A stretch of DNA of 64,000 nucleotides from positions 1 through 64,000 of the forward strand of contig JACRKC010000009.1 in assembly GCA_016235555.1 (NCBI GenBank), written 5' to 3'. Source of the stretch: Verrucomicrobiota bacterium (GTDB lineage Bacteria; Verrucomicrobiota; Verrucomicrobiia; Opitutales; Opitutaceae). Below are positions 49,828-61,562 of the stretch, in pieces. How positions within the stretch are numbered: the stretch's first letter is position 1; each line of letters opens with the position of its first letter. The position numbers and the translations under genes are program-made. Under the pieces are notes generated by a model, which worked only from the letters and a program-made list of their open reading frames with translations, ran no database searches and was not told the origin of the DNA.

Positions 49828-50155
49828 TCTCCAGCAGGCGCTGCTGCGCGACCTGCTCGATTCCGCCCGCGCGATCCGGCGCTATCTCGATGGCGTGAGC
49901 CGCGAGGCGTTCATGGCGAACGCGGAAAAGCAGGACGCCGTGTTGCGGCGCTTCGAGATCATCGGCGAGGCGGCCAGCCGGCTCTCCCCGGAAACGCAGA
50001 CGCTCTTCCCCGGGCTGCCCTTTCGCGCGATGCGCGGCATGAGAAACATCATCGCGCACGACTACGGCGAGGTGGATCTCGAGCTGGTGTGGCAGACGGC
50101 CACGACCGATCTCCAGTCGTTGATCGCGGCGCTCGAACACCATTTTGGCGGGTGA
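49817..50155 (+). CDS. hepT: HepT-like RNase toxin (HEPN family)
   Basis: 112 aa, all helical. The RNase motif R-x4-H-x-Y is RNIIAHDY, with Arg76, His81 and Tyr83; the Tyr is the residue modified by MntA. The upstream ATG overlaps mntA, so the two are coupled. Start chosen at ATG 49817, the first good codon after the overlap. Confidence 0.87.
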   Translation: MPDDLQQALLRDLLDSARAIRRYLDGVSREAFMANAEKQDAVLRRFEIIGEAASRLSPETQTLFPGLPFRAMRGMRNIIAHDYGEVDLELVWQTATTDLQSLIAALEHHFGG

Positions 50156-50240
50156 CCGTGCCAGCGACCTCAGGCGTGCGCGCGCCGCGCCCGGCCGCGT
50201 GTTTCCCGGCAATCGCGGGATAATTTCCCACAAGCCGGGC

Positions 50241-50280
50241 TTGCATCGCTGCGAACCACCACTAGGTGTTCGCCTGCACA
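50241..50280 (+). promoter_or_regulatory. Probable SOS-controlled recA promoter with LexA-like box
   Basis: TGTTCGCCTGCACA (50267-50280) matches the palindrome TGTTC-N4-GAACA, which I recall as the Verrucomicrobia LexA motif, with one mismatch. A -35-like TTGCAT (50241) and a -10-like TAGGTG (50263) lie 16 bases apart, and the box overlaps the end of the -10. The recA start is 65 bases downstream. No lexA gene is in the window to compare. Confidence 0.45.
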
Positions 50281-50344
50281 GTCCCCACGCCGCCGGCTTT
50301 TTTCTACCGACAAACAACCCTCAACGCTCAACACCTGTCCTCCC

Positions 50345-51424
<1,080 letters not shown>

Positions 51425-51431
51425 GGCTGTC

Positions 51432-51962
51432 ATGTCCGCGCTGGCGCACCGCTGGAGCCATTGGGCGGCCATCATTGGCGCGCTCCTGCTCGCCGGCTGC
51501 GCGGCGACCACCGCGACGTCGGGCGTTTCGACGGGCGATCGCCAGGAAATCAGCACGCGCATCGCGGCCATCCGCGATGCGATTCTCGCCAAGTCAGCGG
51601 CCGGCATCGTGCGGGACTCGACGCCGGATTACGCCTTCACCGGTGCCGATGGCGTCACGTTTGACCGGGACGGATTTGTGCGACGCACGGAAGGATTGTT
51701 CGCCCGGGTGCTCGCCATCGAGTCACTCGACACGCACGTCGATTCGATCGCCGCGCAGGCCGACGGCTCGGCGGCCGTCGAGATCACGCAGACGATGGTG
51801 CGGCGCGAAAAGGCGGCCGACACGGGTGCGATCACGCGGCTCTGGCTGTGCTATCGCGAGCAGCACACGTGGGTGCGCGTGACGGGACAATGGCGCGTGC
51901 GGCGCGTGCAGTTCATCGGCACGCCGGAGCGCAAGGTGCTGCCGGAGTCGGCCGCGCCGTAG
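51432..51962 (+). CDS. Predicted lipoprotein with an NTF2-like domain
   Basis: 176 aa. A lipoprotein signal peptide ends with the lipobox LLAGC at about residue 23. The mature part (REISTRIAAIRDAILAKSAA, YAFTGADGVTFDRDGFVRRT, and LWLCYREQHTWVRVTGQWRV) fits an NTF2/SnoaL or DUF4440-like cone fold. It begins seven bases after recA and is probably co-transcribed with it, though no functional link is obvious. Confidence 0.7.
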   Translation: MSALAHRWSHWAAIIGALLLAGCAATTATSGVSTGDRQEISTRIAAIRDAILAKSAAGIVRDSTPDYAFTGADGVTFDRDGFVRRTEGLFARVLAIESLDTHVDSIAAQADGSAAVEITQTMVRREKAADTGAITRLWLCYREQHTWVRVTGQWRVRRVQFIGTPERKVLPESAAP

Positions 51963-51968
51963 GCGACG

Positions 51969-52103
51969 TCAACCGCGCGCGGCGGGCGGAATCACAAGTT
52001 TCAGCGCCGTGTGCGTGGCGGAAAAGCCGCAGACCTTGTTGTCGATGAGCCCGGCGGCTTTGGCGGCGCGCATGACGTCGACGTCGCTGAAATGAAGGAC
52101 TGC
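51969..52103 (-). pseudogene. C-terminal remnant of a DUF3052-like protein
   Basis: The minus-strand frame reads [20 protein letters not shown], then DNKVCGFSATHTALKLVIPP and AARG. The FSATHTALK run and the preceding VD-K-V pattern are typical of the end of DUF3052 proteins. The N-terminal half is missing: further upstream in this frame the sequence loses protein character and runs into the ABC ATPase start region. Probably a decayed gene end. Confidence 0.4.
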
Positions 52104-52200
52104 GGGCACCGGCCGAATGTGGATTGCAGGGTGCGATGCACCGCGTGGTGGCGCATTGCCTCCGAATGAGGCTTGGGATTGGCTGTCGGGCCTTCTCCCC

Positions 52201-52962
52201 ATGACGACCGCTGTCGAACCCATTGCTTCGCCTCCTGCGCAGCCGCCGATCGAGGCGCGCGAGCGGATGTTTCACGCCCGCGGACTGGCGCGGATTTATG
52301 GCGAGGGCGAGGCGGCGGTGACGGCGCTGGCGGGGGTGGATTTCGAGATGTTCGCCGGGGAACTGATCGTGTTGCTCGGCGCGTCCGGGAGCGGAAAGTC
52401 CACGCTGCTCAACCAACTCGGCGGTCTCGATTCACCCACGCGCGGGATCCTGCACTATCGCGGCTGGGATCTCGGGACGGCCGACGAGGCGGGGCTCACG
52501 CAGTTCCGCCGCAACGCGGTGGGCTTCGTGTTTCAAGCCTACAACCTGATCCCGTCGCTCACGGCGCGGGAGAACGTCGCGCTCATCGCCGAAATTTCGC
52601 GCGACCCGATGTCACCGGAAGAGGCGCTCCACCTCGTCGGCCTCGGCGAGCGCATGGATCATTTTCCGGCGCAGCTCTCGGGTGGCGAGCAGCAGCGCGT
52701 GGCGATCGCCCGTGCGATCGCGAAGCGGCCGGAAGTGCTGCTGTGCGACGAACCGACGGGCGCGCTCGACGTGCGCACCGGCATCACGGTGCTCGAGGCG
52801 ATCGAGCACATCAACCGCGAGCTCGGCACGCTCGCCGTCATCATCACGCACAATGCCATCATCGCCGACATGGCGGGGCGGGTGTTCACGCTGTCGGACG
52901 GGCGGCTCGTGGGCGTGCGGGAAAACACGAGCCGCGCGACGGTGCGGTCGCTCGCGTGGTGA
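52201..52962 (+). CDS. ABC transporter ATPase, MacB/LolD-type
   Basis: 253 aa from ATG 52201. Walker A is GASGSGKS; the signature [15 protein letters not shown]; Walker [14 protein letters not shown]; the switch His lies in [29 protein letters not shown] is typical of the FtsX-partner ATPases. It is the first gene of a three-part exporter with the FtsX-like permease and the adaptor downstream, with a REP between the first two. Substrate unknown. Confidence 0.9.
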   Translation: MTTAVEPIASPPAQPPIEARERMFHARGLARIYGEGEAAVTALAGVDFEMFAGELIVLLGASGSGKSTLLNQLGGLDSPTRGILHYRGWDLGTADEAGLTQFRRNAVGFVFQAYNLIPSLTARENVALIAEISRDPMSPEEALHLVGLGERMDHFPAQLSGGEQQRVAIARAIAKRPEVLLCDEPTGALDVRTGITVLEAIEHINRELGTLAVIITHNAIIADMAGRVFTLSDGRLVGVRENTSRATVRSLAW

Positions 52963-52986
52963 ACATGGCGCTCGTAATTGAGCCTG

Positions 52987-53068
52987 TGGTCGGGCCCGCT
53001 CTCCGAGCGGGCCTGAGTTCCAGCGTGCGTCACCACAACTCAGACCCGCTCGGAGAGCGGGCCCTACC
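52987..53068. repeat. REP palindrome, GGGCCCGCTCTCCGAGCGGG family
   Basis: GTGGTCGGGCCCGCTCTCCG, then AGCGGGCCTGAGTTC, a spacer, then AACTCAGACCCGCTCGGAGA and GCGGGCCCTACC. Foot plus hairpin on both sides. It lies between the ABC ATPase and permease genes of one operon. Confidence 0.8.
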
Positions 53069-53077
53069 CTGCAGCTC

Positions 53078-55450
53078 ATGAGCCTCCTCGACCGGAAACT
53101 GCTCCGCGATCTCCGGGCGCTGAAGTCGCAGGCGCTCGCCGTGGCGCTCGTGATGGCGTGCGGGCTCGCGATGATGGTCACCACGCGCTCGCTGATTCTC
53201 TCGCTGTCGACCACGCGCGACAATTACTACGAGCGCCACCGGTTCGCGGAGGTGTTTGCGCGCCTGAAGCGCGCGCCGAACTCCGTGCGGGATGAGTTGG
53301 TGAAGATCCCGGGCGTGGCGACGGTGCAGACGGGTATCGCGATCCAGGTGACGCTCGATGTGCCGGGGCTCATGGAGCCGGCGGTCGGGATGATCAATTC
53401 GCTGCCGGAGCGCGGCGCGCCGGTGCTCAACATCCCCTACCTCCGTGCCGGCCGGCTGCCGCAGAGCCAGAGCCGCACCACGCGCGGCGAGCTGGCGGTG
53501 AGCGAGGCGTTTGCCGAGCCGCACGGGTTGAAGCCGGGCGCGAAGCTGTCGGCCGTGCTGAATGGAAGAAAGCAGGAGTTTCTGATTTCCGGCGTCGCAC
53601 TGTCGCCGGAATTCGTGTTCGAAGCGCCGCCCGGCGCGGCCCTGCCCGACAACAAGACCTACGGCGTCTTCTGGGCGCCCTACAAGGAGCTCGCGACCGC
53701 GTTCCAGCTCTACGGCGCGTTCAACAACGTCGCGCTCACACTCGCGCCCGGCGCCTCGGAGGGCGAGGTGATCGCGGCGGTCGACCGGCTGCTCGCGCCG
53801 TATGGCGGGCGCGGGGCCTACGGCCGGACGAACCATCCGTCGCACCGGCGCGTCGACGACGAGATCCGCGTGCTCCAGGGGCTGTCGGTCGCGTTTCCGT
53901 TGGTGTTTCTGAGTGTGGCCGCGTTCATGGTGAACTCGGTGATGAGCCGGCAGATCACGCTCCAGCGCGAGCAGATCGCGATGCTCAAGGCGTGCGGGTT
54001 CAGCAACCGGCAGGTGGGCGCGCACTATTTCAAATTCTCGCTCGCGATCGTGGTGGGCGGCGTGGTGTTCGGCGCGGCGGGCGGCGTGTTTCTCGGCGGG
54101 AAACTCGTCGAGATGTATCACCTGTTTTTCCGGTTTCCGCAGCTGGACTTCATGCTCGACACCCGCGTGCTCGTCGCCGCGACCGCGGTGAGTTCGCTCG
54201 CGGCGTTCGGCGGCGTGGCGGGCGCGGTGCGGCGGGCGGTGAACCTGCCGCCGGCCGAGGCGATGCGCCCGGAGGCGCCGGCGAGCTTCCGGCCCGCGTT
54301 GTTGGAGAATTTCCGCGCGGCGCGGTGGTTCAGCGCGAGTTTCCGCATGGCGCTGCGCAACATCCAGCGCCGGCCCGTGCGGAGCGGGCTCACCTGCCTC
54401 GCGCTCGCGCTGGCGACAGGAATCCTGATCGTGCCGAACACATTTCGCGACGGCATCGCCTACGTGCTGGATTTCCAATGGGACGTGGTGCAGCGGCAGA
54501 CGGTCACGCTCTCGCTCGTCGAACCGCAGCAGGCGCGCGCGATCGCGGATTTCCGGCACCTGCCGGGCGTGGTGCTCGCGGAACCGTTTCGCTACGTGCC
54601 GGTGGAGCTGCGCGCGGGTCCCATCATGCGACGGCTCATGCTGCAAGGGCTCCCGGAGCGCGGCACGCTCAGCCGGGTGATCGATGCGCGGCCGGCGCAA
54701 TTCACGCTGCCGGCGCGCGGGGTGGTGATCTCGGCGAAGCTCGCCGAGGTGTTGCGCGTGAAGCCGGGCGACGAAGTGATCGCGCGCGTGCTCGAGGGTG
54801 AAGAGCGCGAAATCTCCGTGCCGATCGTGGGCCTCGCGGAGGATTTCGCGGGGGTGGCCGCCTACATGCAGCTCGATGCGCTGAACCGCCTGATGCGCGA
54901 GGGCGACCGCATCACCGGCGCGCATCTCTCGGTGGCGGCGGGGCAGTGGGAGGAATTTCTGCGCGCCGTGAAGAACACGCCGCGCGCCGCGGGCTGCATG
55001 ATCAAGGCCTCGATGCGCGATGGGTTTCGCAAGACCACGGCGCAGAGCATCGGGCTGCTCCAGAAGATGTATATGATGTTCGCGGTGATCGTGGCGTTCG
55101 GGATCATCTACAACAGCGCGCGCATCTCGCTGTCGGAGCGCGCGCGCGAACTGGCGACGTTGCGCGTGCTGGGCTTCACGCGCGGCGAGGTGGGCGCGGT
55201 GCTTGTCGGCGAACTCGTGCTGCTCACCGTGGTCGCCTTGCCGGTCGGGCTCGTGATCGGATCGGGTTTCGCGCGCGGCATCCTGACCGCGGTGAACACG
55301 GAGACGGTGCGGCTGCCGCTCGTGCTCACGGCGGCGAACTACGCGTTTGCCGTCGCGGTGGTCGCGGTGGCTTCGGCGTTGTCGGCGCTCTTCGCCGCGC
55401 GCAAGCTCGCCGACATCGATCTGGTGAGCGCGCTCAAGGCGCTCGATTGA
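53078..55450 (+). CDS. FtsX-family ABC transporter permease
   Basis: 790 aa. An N-terminal helix (about 17-40) is followed by a large periplasmic domain, then three helices (about 275-390) around LQREQIAMLKACGFSNRQVG. A second helix-domain-helix module follows (about 435-790), ending in RISLSERARELATLRVLGFT and a last pair of helices. Two FtsX domains in one chain is the layout of the longer MacB-like or LolCE-fusion permeases. With its ATPase and the adaptor it probably forms a tripartite exporter. Confidence 0.88.
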   Translation: MSLLDRKLLRDLRALKSQALAVALVMACGLAMMVTTRSLILSLSTTRDNYYERHRFAEVFARLKRAPNSVRDELVKIPGVATVQTGIAIQVTLDVPGLMEPAVGMINSLPERGAPVLNIPYLRAGRLPQSQSRTTRGELAVSEAFAEPHGLKPGAKLSAVLNGRKQEFLISGVALSPEFVFEAPPGAALPDNKTYGVFWAPYKELATAFQLYGAFNNVALTLAPGASEGEVIAAVDRLLAPYGGRGAYGRTNHPSHRRVDDEIRVLQGLSVAFPLVFLSVAAFMVNSVMSRQITLQREQIAMLKACGFSNRQVGAHYFKFSLAIVVGGVVFGAAGGVFLGGKLVEMYHLFFRFPQLDFMLDTRVLVAATAVSSLAAFGGVAGAVRRAVNLPPAEAMRPEAPASFRPALLENFRAARWFSASFRMALRNIQRRPVRSGLTCLALALATGILIVPNTFRDGIAYVLDFQWDVVQRQTVTLSLVEPQQARAIADFRHLPGVVLAEPFRYVPVELRAGPIMRRLMLQGLPERGTLSRVIDARPAQFTLPARGVVISAKLAEVLRVKPGDEVIARVLEGEEREISVPIVGLAEDFAGVAAYMQLDALNRLMREGDRITGAHLSVAAGQWEEFLRAVKNTPRAAGCMIKASMRDGFRKTTAQSIGLLQKMYMMFAVIVAFGIIYNSARISLSERARELATLRVLGFTRGEVGAVLVGELVLLTVVALPVGLVIGSGFARGILTAVNTETVRLPLVLTAANYAFAVAVVAVASALSALFAARKLADIDLVSALKALD

Positions 55451-55472
55451 ACACCATGCCCGCTTCACCTTT

Positions 55473-55568
55473 TGTCATGCTGAGCGCAGCGAAGAATCCA
55501 TCAGGTTGTTTGCCACCGATGCACGCGGCGGAAATCCAACTGGATTCTTCGCTGCGCTCAGCATGACC
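55473..55568. repeat. Inverted repeat of the GTCATGCTGAGCGCAGCGAAG type
   Basis: GTCATGCTGAGCGCAGCGAA then GAATCCA faces TGGATTCTTCGCTGCGCTCA then GCATGAC across about 40 bases. This motif is a very common interspersed repeat in many bacteria (recalled). It lies between the permease and adaptor genes. Confidence 0.75.
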
Positions 55569-55576
55569 AACCAAAC

Positions 55577-56827
55577 ATGAACCCAACTCCCCCACCCTCG
55601 CCCGCTGCGAAAAAGAAAACGGCACCGACGTGGCGCGGTCGTCTCCCGCTGGCCGGCGGCGTGCTCCTGGTCGGGCTGATCGTGGTCGGTCTCTGGCCGC
55701 GGCCGGTCCCGGTCGAGGCGGCCACGGTGGCCCGCGGGCCGCTGGTGGTCACCGTCGAGGAGGAAGGCATGACGCGGGTGAAGAACCGCTACGTCGTGTC
55801 GGCACCGGTCGCCGGCCAGTTGCGCCGGATCGACTGGAAGGCCGGCGCTCCGGTCGAGGCGGGCCAGACCGTGATCGCGGTGTTGGAGACGGGCGGCGCG
55901 GATTTTCTGGATGCCCGCAGCCAGGCGCAAGCCGAGGCCCGCGTGCGTGCGGCCGAGGCCGCCCGCGAGGCGGCGCGCGCGCAACGGGAGCGCGCGGCGG
56001 CGGCGGCGAAGATGTTCACGACGGATTTGGAGCGGTTGCGGGAGTTGTTCGCGAAAAAGGTGCTGTCGCAGCAGGAGTTTGACGCGGCGCAGATGCGGGC
56101 GGACACGGCCGCCCAGGAGACACGCGCGGCGGAGTTTGCGCTAAAGGTCGCGGAGTTTGAACACGAGCAGGCGCGGGCGTTGCTGATGCGCGGTCGCAGC
56201 GGCGCGAGCGGCGCGGAGCCGCTGATCATCACGTCGCCTGTGAACGGCAAGCTCCTGCGCGTGATGCAGGAGAGCGAGCGCATGGTGCCGGCGGGTTTCC
56301 CGCTCGTGGAGGTCGGCGATCCGACGGATCTCGAAGTGCGCATCGAGATGCTCTCGCGTGACGGCGTGGCGGTGCGGCCGGGCGCGCGCGTGGCGCTGGA
56401 ACGCTGGGGTGGAGCGCAGCCGTTGCAGGCGCGCGTGCGGCTGGTGGAGCCGTCGGCGTTCACGAAAATTTCGGCGCTCGGTGTCGAGGAGCAGCGCGTC
56501 TACGTGATCGCGGATTTCGTCGATCCGGTGGAGCAACGCCCGACCCTCGGCGACAGCTACCGCGTGGAAGCGCGCGTGGTCGTATGGGAAAATGCGAGTG
56601 CGTTGCGCGTGCCGGCCGGGGCGCTGTTCCAGCGCGGCCTGGCGTGGCAGGCCTATGTGATCGCGGGCGGGCGGGCGCGGTTGCGCGCCGTCCAACCGGG
56701 CCGCAGCAACGGAGTCGAGACCGAGGTGCTCGACGGCCTCAAGGAGGGCGACCGGGTGATCGTGTATCCGGGCGACAAAGTCGCGGACGGCACGCGCGTG
56801 ACGGGCATTGACGTGAGCGGTCGTTAA
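55577..56827 (+). CDS. HlyD-family periplasmic adaptor
   Basis: 416 aa. A membrane anchor at about 24-42 ([20 protein letters not shown]) follows a basic start. The lipoyl domain ([20 protein letters not shown] and later [20 protein letters not shown]) is split by a coiled-coil hairpin at about 110-205 rich in Ala, Glu and Arg. A beta-barrel and C-terminal domain follow. It links inner-membrane permease and outer-membrane channel in efflux systems; no TolC-like gene is near. Its end overlaps pdxH on the other strand. Confidence 0.9.
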   Translation: MNPTPPPSPAAKKKTAPTWRGRLPLAGGVLLVGLIVVGLWPRPVPVEAATVARGPLVVTVEEEGMTRVKNRYVVSAPVAGQLRRIDWKAGAPVEAGQTVIAVLETGGADFLDARSQAQAEARVRAAEAAREAARAQRERAAAAAKMFTTDLERLRELFAKKVLSQQEFDAAQMRADTAAQETRAAEFALKVAEFEHEQARALLMRGRSGASGAEPLIITSPVNGKLLRVMQESERMVPAGFPLVEVGDPTDLEVRIEMLSRDGVAVRPGARVALERWGGAQPLQARVRLVEPSAFTKISALGVEEQRVYVIADFVDPVEQRPTLGDSYRVEARVVVWENASALRVPAGALFQRGLAWQAYVIAGGRARLRAVQPGRSNGVETEVLDGLKEGDRVIVYPGDKVADGTRVTGIDVSGR

Positions 56828-57399
56828 GGGAAGAGCCACTCCGCGCGCCAACCCTCGCCGTCGCGCGTGAAGCGCTGGCGGTCGTGGTGGCGGAACGCGC
56901 GTTGCTGCCAGAACTCGATCACGTCGGGCACGACGCGCCAGCCGGACCAGTGCGGCGGGCGCGGCACGGCGCCGAGCGGGAAGCGTAGGGCTGCCGCTGC
57001 GACGGCCTGTTCGAGGACGAAGCGGCCGGCGATCGGCTGCGATTGCCGGGAGGCCCAGGCGCCGAGCTGGCTGAGGCGGGGCCGCGAGGCAAAATACGCG
57101 TCGGCTTCGGCCGCCGACACGGCGTCGACGCGGCCTTCGATCCGCACCTGGCGCTCGAGCTTCGGCCAGTGCAGGCAGAGCGCCGCGCGCGGGTTGGCCC
57201 GGAGGTCGTGCGATTTCGGGCTGTCGAGATTGGTGTAGAAGACGAAACCGTGCGCGTCGGCGTGTTTCAACAGCACCATGCGCACGGCGGGGCGGCCGGC
57301 GGCATCGGCGGTCGCGACGGACATCGCGGTGGCGTCGAACGGCTCGGCGGCGCGCGCCTCGGCGAACCACGTCTGGAATTGGGCGTGCGGATCGGGCAT
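56824..57399 (-). CDS. pdxH: Pyridoxamine 5'-phosphate oxidase
   Basis: 191 aa from ATG 57399. FMN-dependent enzyme making pyridoxal phosphate. Motifs: [52 protein letters not shown], the conserved [17 protein letters not shown] and the C-terminal [18 protein letters not shown]. Somewhat shorter at the N-terminus than the E. coli enzyme. A long upstream in-frame extension is antisense to mnmE and is rejected. Confidence 0.93.
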   Translation of the reverse strand: MPDPHAQFQTWFAEARAAEPFDATAMSVATADAAGRPAVRMVLLKHADAHGFVFYTNLDSPKSHDLRANPRAALCLHWPKLERQVRIEGRVDAVSAAEADAYFASRPRLSQLGAWASRQSQPIAGRFVLEQAVAAAALRFPLGAVPRPPHWSGWRVVPDVIEFWQQRAFRHHDRQRFTRDGEGWRAEWLFP

Positions 57400-57516
57400 G
57401 GCGGAGTGTGCGGGATCGGGGGTGGTGGCGCTGCGTGAGGGTTGTAAAACTGCGCGCAGGGATTGTGCGAGGCATTTGACTTGCGCGGCGCGGATGCGAA
57501 GCGTGTCGGCCCGAAA

Positions 57517-58875
57517 ATGCCGCGCTTCGACGACACCATCGCCGCGCTTGCGACGCCCGCGGGCACCGCAGCGATCGCGGTGGTGCGCGTAAGCGGGCCG
57601 CGGGCCGCGGAGTTGGCGCGGGAGATTTTTCGCGCGGAAACCGCGGCGCGAACGATGAGCCACGCGGACTACGTGGATCGCGGCGGTGTGTTGGTGGACG
57701 ACGTGTTGTTCACGGTATTCCGGGCGCCGCATTCCTACACGGGCGAGGATTCGCTTGAGATTTCGTGTCACGGCAACCCCTTCATCGCGCAGAAAATCGT
57801 CGAGGATCTCTTCGCGCGCGGGTGCCGGCCGGCCGAACCGGGGGAATTCACGCAGCGGGCGTTCCTGAACGGTCGCATGGACCTCAGCCAAGCGGAGGCG
57901 GTGATGGATGTGATCCACGCGCGCAGCGAGCGGGCGCTGGCGGCAGCCAATCAGCAATTGCGCGGCGCGCTTGGACGGCGGATGGGTGGGCTCGTCGATG
58001 GACTGCTCGGGGTGCTGGCGCGCGTGGAGGCCTACATCGATTTCCCGGATGAAGACCTGCCACCCGAGGATCGCGGCACGGTGGCGGCGGAGATCGCGCG
58101 CCTGCGGCGCGAGACGGAACGGCTCATGGCGACGAGCCACTACGGGGCGCTCCTGCGCGACGGCATCAAGACTGTCATCGTCGGCGCGCCGAATGTCGGG
58201 AAGAGCAGCCTGCTCAACCGCCTCGTCGGCCAAGAGCGGGCTATCGTGAGCCCGGAACCGGGGACGACGCGCGACTTCATCGAGGAAAACATCATGGTCG
58301 GCTCGCACTGGCTGCGAATTATCGACACCGCAGGGCTCAACCCCTCGCCCGCCCCACTGGAAAAACTCGGCATGGAGAAGACCGCCGAGCGCACCGCTGA
58401 AGCGGATCTCTTTCTGTTGGTGATGGATGCAACGCTCCCCTCCCCTGTCCTCCCCGACGGCGTGCTCGCCCACGCGCGGCCGGAAAATACCATCGTCGTG
58501 ATCAACAAAATCGATTTGGCGACAGCCGACCGGCGGCCGGAGTTTTCTCGGCCGGGTTTTGCGTCCGTGGAGGTATCGGCGCTGACGGGCGCGGGCATCG
58601 AGAAACTGATTGCGACAATTGCGGGCCAGGCCGATCGATTTAAGCAAGAAACTGGTGAAGAGTTAATTGCAATTAATGCCCGCCATGCCCACGCACTGGA
58701 TTGCGCGCTCGGGTCGCTGCGCGAGGCGGAAGGAAAATTGAGTCGTGCGGAGCCAGTTGAGCTGCTCGCCAGCGACCTTCGCGACGTGCTGGCCGCTTAC
58801 GGGGAGATTGGCGGAAAGATTGACAACGAGCGGATGCTCGACCGGCTGTTTGCCTCGTTTTGCATCGGAAAATAG
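57517..58875 (+). CDS. mnmE: tRNA uridine-5-carboxymethylaminomethyl(34) synthesis GTPase
   Basis: 452 aa from ATG 57517. With MnmG it installs the carboxymethylaminomethyl group on U34 of tRNAs. The N-terminal domain starts [20 protein letters not shown]; the helical region has [20 protein letters not shown]. The G domain shows [25 protein letters not shown] and NKID. The protein ends in FCIGK, the conserved C-terminal motif. Followed closely by mnmG. Confidence 0.96.
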   Translation: MPRFDDTIAALATPAGTAAIAVVRVSGPRAAELAREIFRAETAARTMSHADYVDRGGVLVDDVLFTVFRAPHSYTGEDSLEISCHGNPFIAQKIVEDLFARGCRPAEPGEFTQRAFLNGRMDLSQAEAVMDVIHARSERALAAANQQLRGALGRRMGGLVDGLLGVLARVEAYIDFPDEDLPPEDRGTVAAEIARLRRETERLMATSHYGALLRDGIKTVIVGAPNVGKSSLLNRLVGQERAIVSPEPGTTRDFIEENIMVGSHWLRIIDTAGLNPSPAPLEKLGMEKTAERTAEADLFLLVMDATLPSPVLPDGVLAHARPENTIVVINKIDLATADRRPEFSRPGFASVEVSALTGAGIEKLIATIAGQADRFKQETGEELIAINARHAHALDCALGSLREAEGKLSRAEPVELLASDLRDVLAAYGEIGGKIDNERMLDRLFASFCIGK

Positions 58876-58924
58876 CAGTGGCGCGCGGGCTTCGAGCCGA
58901 TGCGACGGAACCATTTTAAGAAAA

Positions 58925-60814
58925 TTGATTTATAACGACAGAGTCTTCGACGTGATCGTGTGCGGCGCCGGCCATGCGGGCGTTGAGGCGGCGTTGGCGT
59001 CGGCGCGCATGGGCGCCCCTACCCTGCTCCTCACCGGCAATATCGATACGATCGCCCAGATGAGCTGCAACCCGGCGATCGGCGGCCAGGCCAAGGGCCA
59101 GCTCGTCCGGGAAATCGATGCGCTCGGCGGCGAGATGGCGATCAACACGGATGTGACCGGAATTCAGTTCCGGCTGCTCAATGAGTCCAAGGGGCCGGCC
59201 GTGCGGTCGCCGCGCGCGCAGTGCGACAAGAAGGCCTATCAGTTCCGGTTGAAGCACGTGCTGGAGTTGCAGCCGAATCTCCAGATATTTCAAGCGACGG
59301 TCACCGGGTTGGTTTTCGAGCGCGGTCGCGTCGTGGGCTGCCGGACGAATCTGGATGTCGAGTTTCGCGGTCGGACGGTCGTCGTGACCACGGGCACGTT
59401 TCTGCGCGGTCTGATGCATATCGGCCAAAACAAGAACGAAGGCGGCCGGCTGGGCGACTTTAGCGCGAAAACCCTGTCGGCGAGCCTGGTGGAAGCCGGC
59501 ATCGAGCTGCGCCGACTCAAGACCGGCACACCGCCTCGGCTGCTCGGGCGGAGTATTGATTTCAGCCGGATGCAGGAGCAGCCGGGCGACGCGGAGCCGA
59601 CGTTTTTCGCGTTTCACGACACGCGTGAAGCCGAGGACTTGTTCCACGTGGAACACACGGGCGAGCGCAGGCTAGGGTGGCGGCCCGGTTGTGAACAAGT
59701 TTCGTGCTGGATGACCTACACGACGGAGGAGACGGCGCGGCTCGTGCGCGACAACCTCTCCCGGTCCGCAATGTATGGGGGTGAGATAGAAGGCGTAGGG
59801 CCAAGGTATTGCCCAAGTATTGAGGACAAATTCGTGCGGTTCGCCGACAAGCCGCGGCACCTTCTTTTCCTCGAACCCGAGGGCCGATCGACGAACGAAT
59901 TCTATGTGAATGGCCTGTCAACAAGTCTGCCGTTCGATGTTCAGCTCCAGATGGTGTATAGCATCCCGGGGCTCGAAAAGGCGGTCGTCCTTCGGCCGGC
60001 CTACGCGGTGGAATACGACTTCGCGCCCCCGACACAGCTCTTCCCGTCGCTGGAGTCGAAGAAGGTCGAGGGCCTGTTTTTCGCCGGCCAGATCAATGGG
60101 ACATCGGGCTACGAGGAGGCTGCGTCCCAAGGCCTCATTGCCGGGATCAACGCGGTCAACAAGGTGAGGGGAGTGACACCCTTGCTCGTCCACCGACACG
60201 AAGGCTACATCGGCGTGCTGATCGATGACCTCGTGACCAAGGGAACGAACGAGCCCTACCGCATGTTCACGAGTCGCGCTGAACATCGGCTCTTGTTCAA
60301 TCACGGGAGCGCCGAGCTGCGGTTCATCGACCATGCGCGTGCTTATAATCTATTGCCGACAAGCAGAATAAATAGAATAGAGGCCAAGCGACGCGCGATC
60401 GAGCAGTGGGTCGTGCGCTTGGAAAACGAACGCACGACCGGCGGCACGTGGGGCGATGCGATCCGGCGTGATCGCGAGCGGACCGAGTTGCCGCGGGAAT
60501 TCTTGCGAGAGGGCAGCGCGGTGCGAGATGAAGTTATTTATAGCATTGCTTATCAGGGCTATCTGACGCGAGAATACAGACAGGTCGAGAAACTCGCCCA
60601 CATCGAAAAGATCAAGATTCCGCCGGGTATCGACTACGCATCGATCCGCGGATTGCGTCGGGAGAGCGCGCTCAAACTCGCCGATATCCGCCCGGCGACA
60701 CTTGGACAGGCGAGTCGCATCAGCGGCGTGAATCCCGCCGACATCGGCATCCTTATGATCGTGATCGAAGCGGGGAGGGGAGGGGGCGCCCCTTCGTCAC
60801 CGCCGTCCGCTTAA
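58925..60814 (+). CDS. mnmG: tRNA uridine-5-carboxymethylaminomethyl(34) synthesis enzyme, FAD subunit
   Basis: 629 aa from a TTG at 58925; no in-frame ATG or GTG lies at the right place, and this start gives the family length. The FAD motif is [20 protein letters not shown]. Conserved blocks include [53 protein letters not shown] and [20 protein letters not shown]. The C-terminal helical domain that binds MnmE is complete. A few short AT-rich stretches in its last third stand out against the GC-rich surroundings. Confidence 0.95.
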   Translation: MIYNDRVFDVIVCGAGHAGVEAALASARMGAPTLLLTGNIDTIAQMSCNPAIGGQAKGQLVREIDALGGEMAINTDVTGIQFRLLNESKGPAVRSPRAQCDKKAYQFRLKHVLELQPNLQIFQATVTGLVFERGRVVGCRTNLDVEFRGRTVVVTTGTFLRGLMHIGQNKNEGGRLGDFSAKTLSASLVEAGIELRRLKTGTPPRLLGRSIDFSRMQEQPGDAEPTFFAFHDTREAEDLFHVEHTGERRLGWRPGCEQVSCWMTYTTEETARLVRDNLSRSAMYGGEIEGVGPRYCPSIEDKFVRFADKPRHLLFLEPEGRSTNEFYVNGLSTSLPFDVQLQMVYSIPGLEKAVVLRPAYAVEYDFAPPTQLFPSLESKKVEGLFFAGQINGTSGYEEAASQGLIAGINAVNKVRGVTPLLVHRHEGYIGVLIDDLVTKGTNEPYRMFTSRAEHRLLFNHGSAELRFIDHARAYNLLPTSRINRIEAKRRAIEQWVVRLENERTTGGTWGDAIRRDRERTELPREFLREGSAVRDEVIYSIAYQGYLTREYRQVEKLAHIEKIKIPPGIDYASIRGLRRESALKLADIRPATLGQASRISGVNPADIGILMIVIEAGRGGGAPSSPPSA

Positions 60815-60821
60815 ATGGATC

Positions 60822-61457
60822 ATGGATAATCCCATCCGCACCGCCCAATATCACGCACGCATGGCCGAGCGCAGGCGGGCGTTGCGCGAGCGGCTGCACG
60901 GGTTGTTGCCGGCCGACGCCCACCTCGTTTGGGAACTCGGCTGCGGGCATGGGCATTTTTTGACGGCCTATGCCGAGGCGCACCCGGATCAGCTCTGCGT
61001 CGGCATCGACATCGTGGGCGACCGCATCGACCGCGCCAATCGCAAGCGCGACCGAGCACACCTCGCCAACCTCCACTTTCTCCTCGCGGAGGGCCGGCTG
61101 TTCCTGGAAGAGCTGCCGGCCGGCGCGCGTTTCGCGGAGGTATTCATCCTGTTTCCCGACCCGTGGCCGAAGCTCAGGCATCACAAGCACCGCATCGTGC
61201 AACCCGATTTCCTCGCTGCGGTTGCGCAGCGCGCCGAGCCATCCGCCCGGCTGTGCTTCCGCACCGATTTTGCGCCGTATTTCGAGGACGCCCACGCCAC
61301 GATCGACGCGCATCCCGACTGGCGGGTCGTGGACGAGCCGTGGCCGTTCGAGCAGGAGACGGTTTTTCAGAGTCGCGCACCGAGTTATCGGTCGCTCGTA
61401 GCCCGCCCGCACCCCTTCAGCCATAAGATGCGCACCGCTAAATCGGCCGGCGGCTAA
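60822..61457 (+). CDS. trmB: tRNA (guanine-N7-)-methyltransferase
   Basis: 211 aa. Methylates G46 of tRNA with S-adenosylmethionine. The SAM site is LVWELGCGHGHFLTAYAEAH; VGIDIVGDRIDRANRKRDR follows; FILFPDPWPKLRHHKHRIVQ is the family signature. It starts eight bases after mnmG, forming a tRNA-modification group mnmE-mnmG-trmB. Confidence 0.93.
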   Translation: MDNPIRTAQYHARMAERRRALRERLHGLLPADAHLVWELGCGHGHFLTAYAEAHPDQLCVGIDIVGDRIDRANRKRDRAHLANLHFLLAEGRLFLEELPAGARFAEVFILFPDPWPKLRHHKHRIVQPDFLAAVAQRAEPSARLCFRTDFAPYFEDAHATIDAHPDWRVVDEPWPFEQETVFQSRAPSYRSLVARPHPFSHKMRTAKSAGG

Positions 61458-61562
61458 TTTTCTGGCGCCTCCACTCATCGCGCAATTTCAGGGGTTGACG
61501 GAGAGAGGAGCGGCAGGCTTTCTCTTGCCTCTTTCTCTCGGGCCTCGCCCGTTCCTGCACGC

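Noticed and set aside
50250-50273. GCGAAC-N11-GTTCGC palindrome as a LexA box before recA
   Set aside because: The arms are spaced too widely for the known LexA types; the overlapping TGTTC-N4-GCACA fits the verrucomicrobial pattern better.
61495-61530. TTGACG promoter for the ATP synthase operon
   Set aside because: A good -35 element is present, but no -10 hexamer at 16-18 bases is convincing, so no promoter was annotated.
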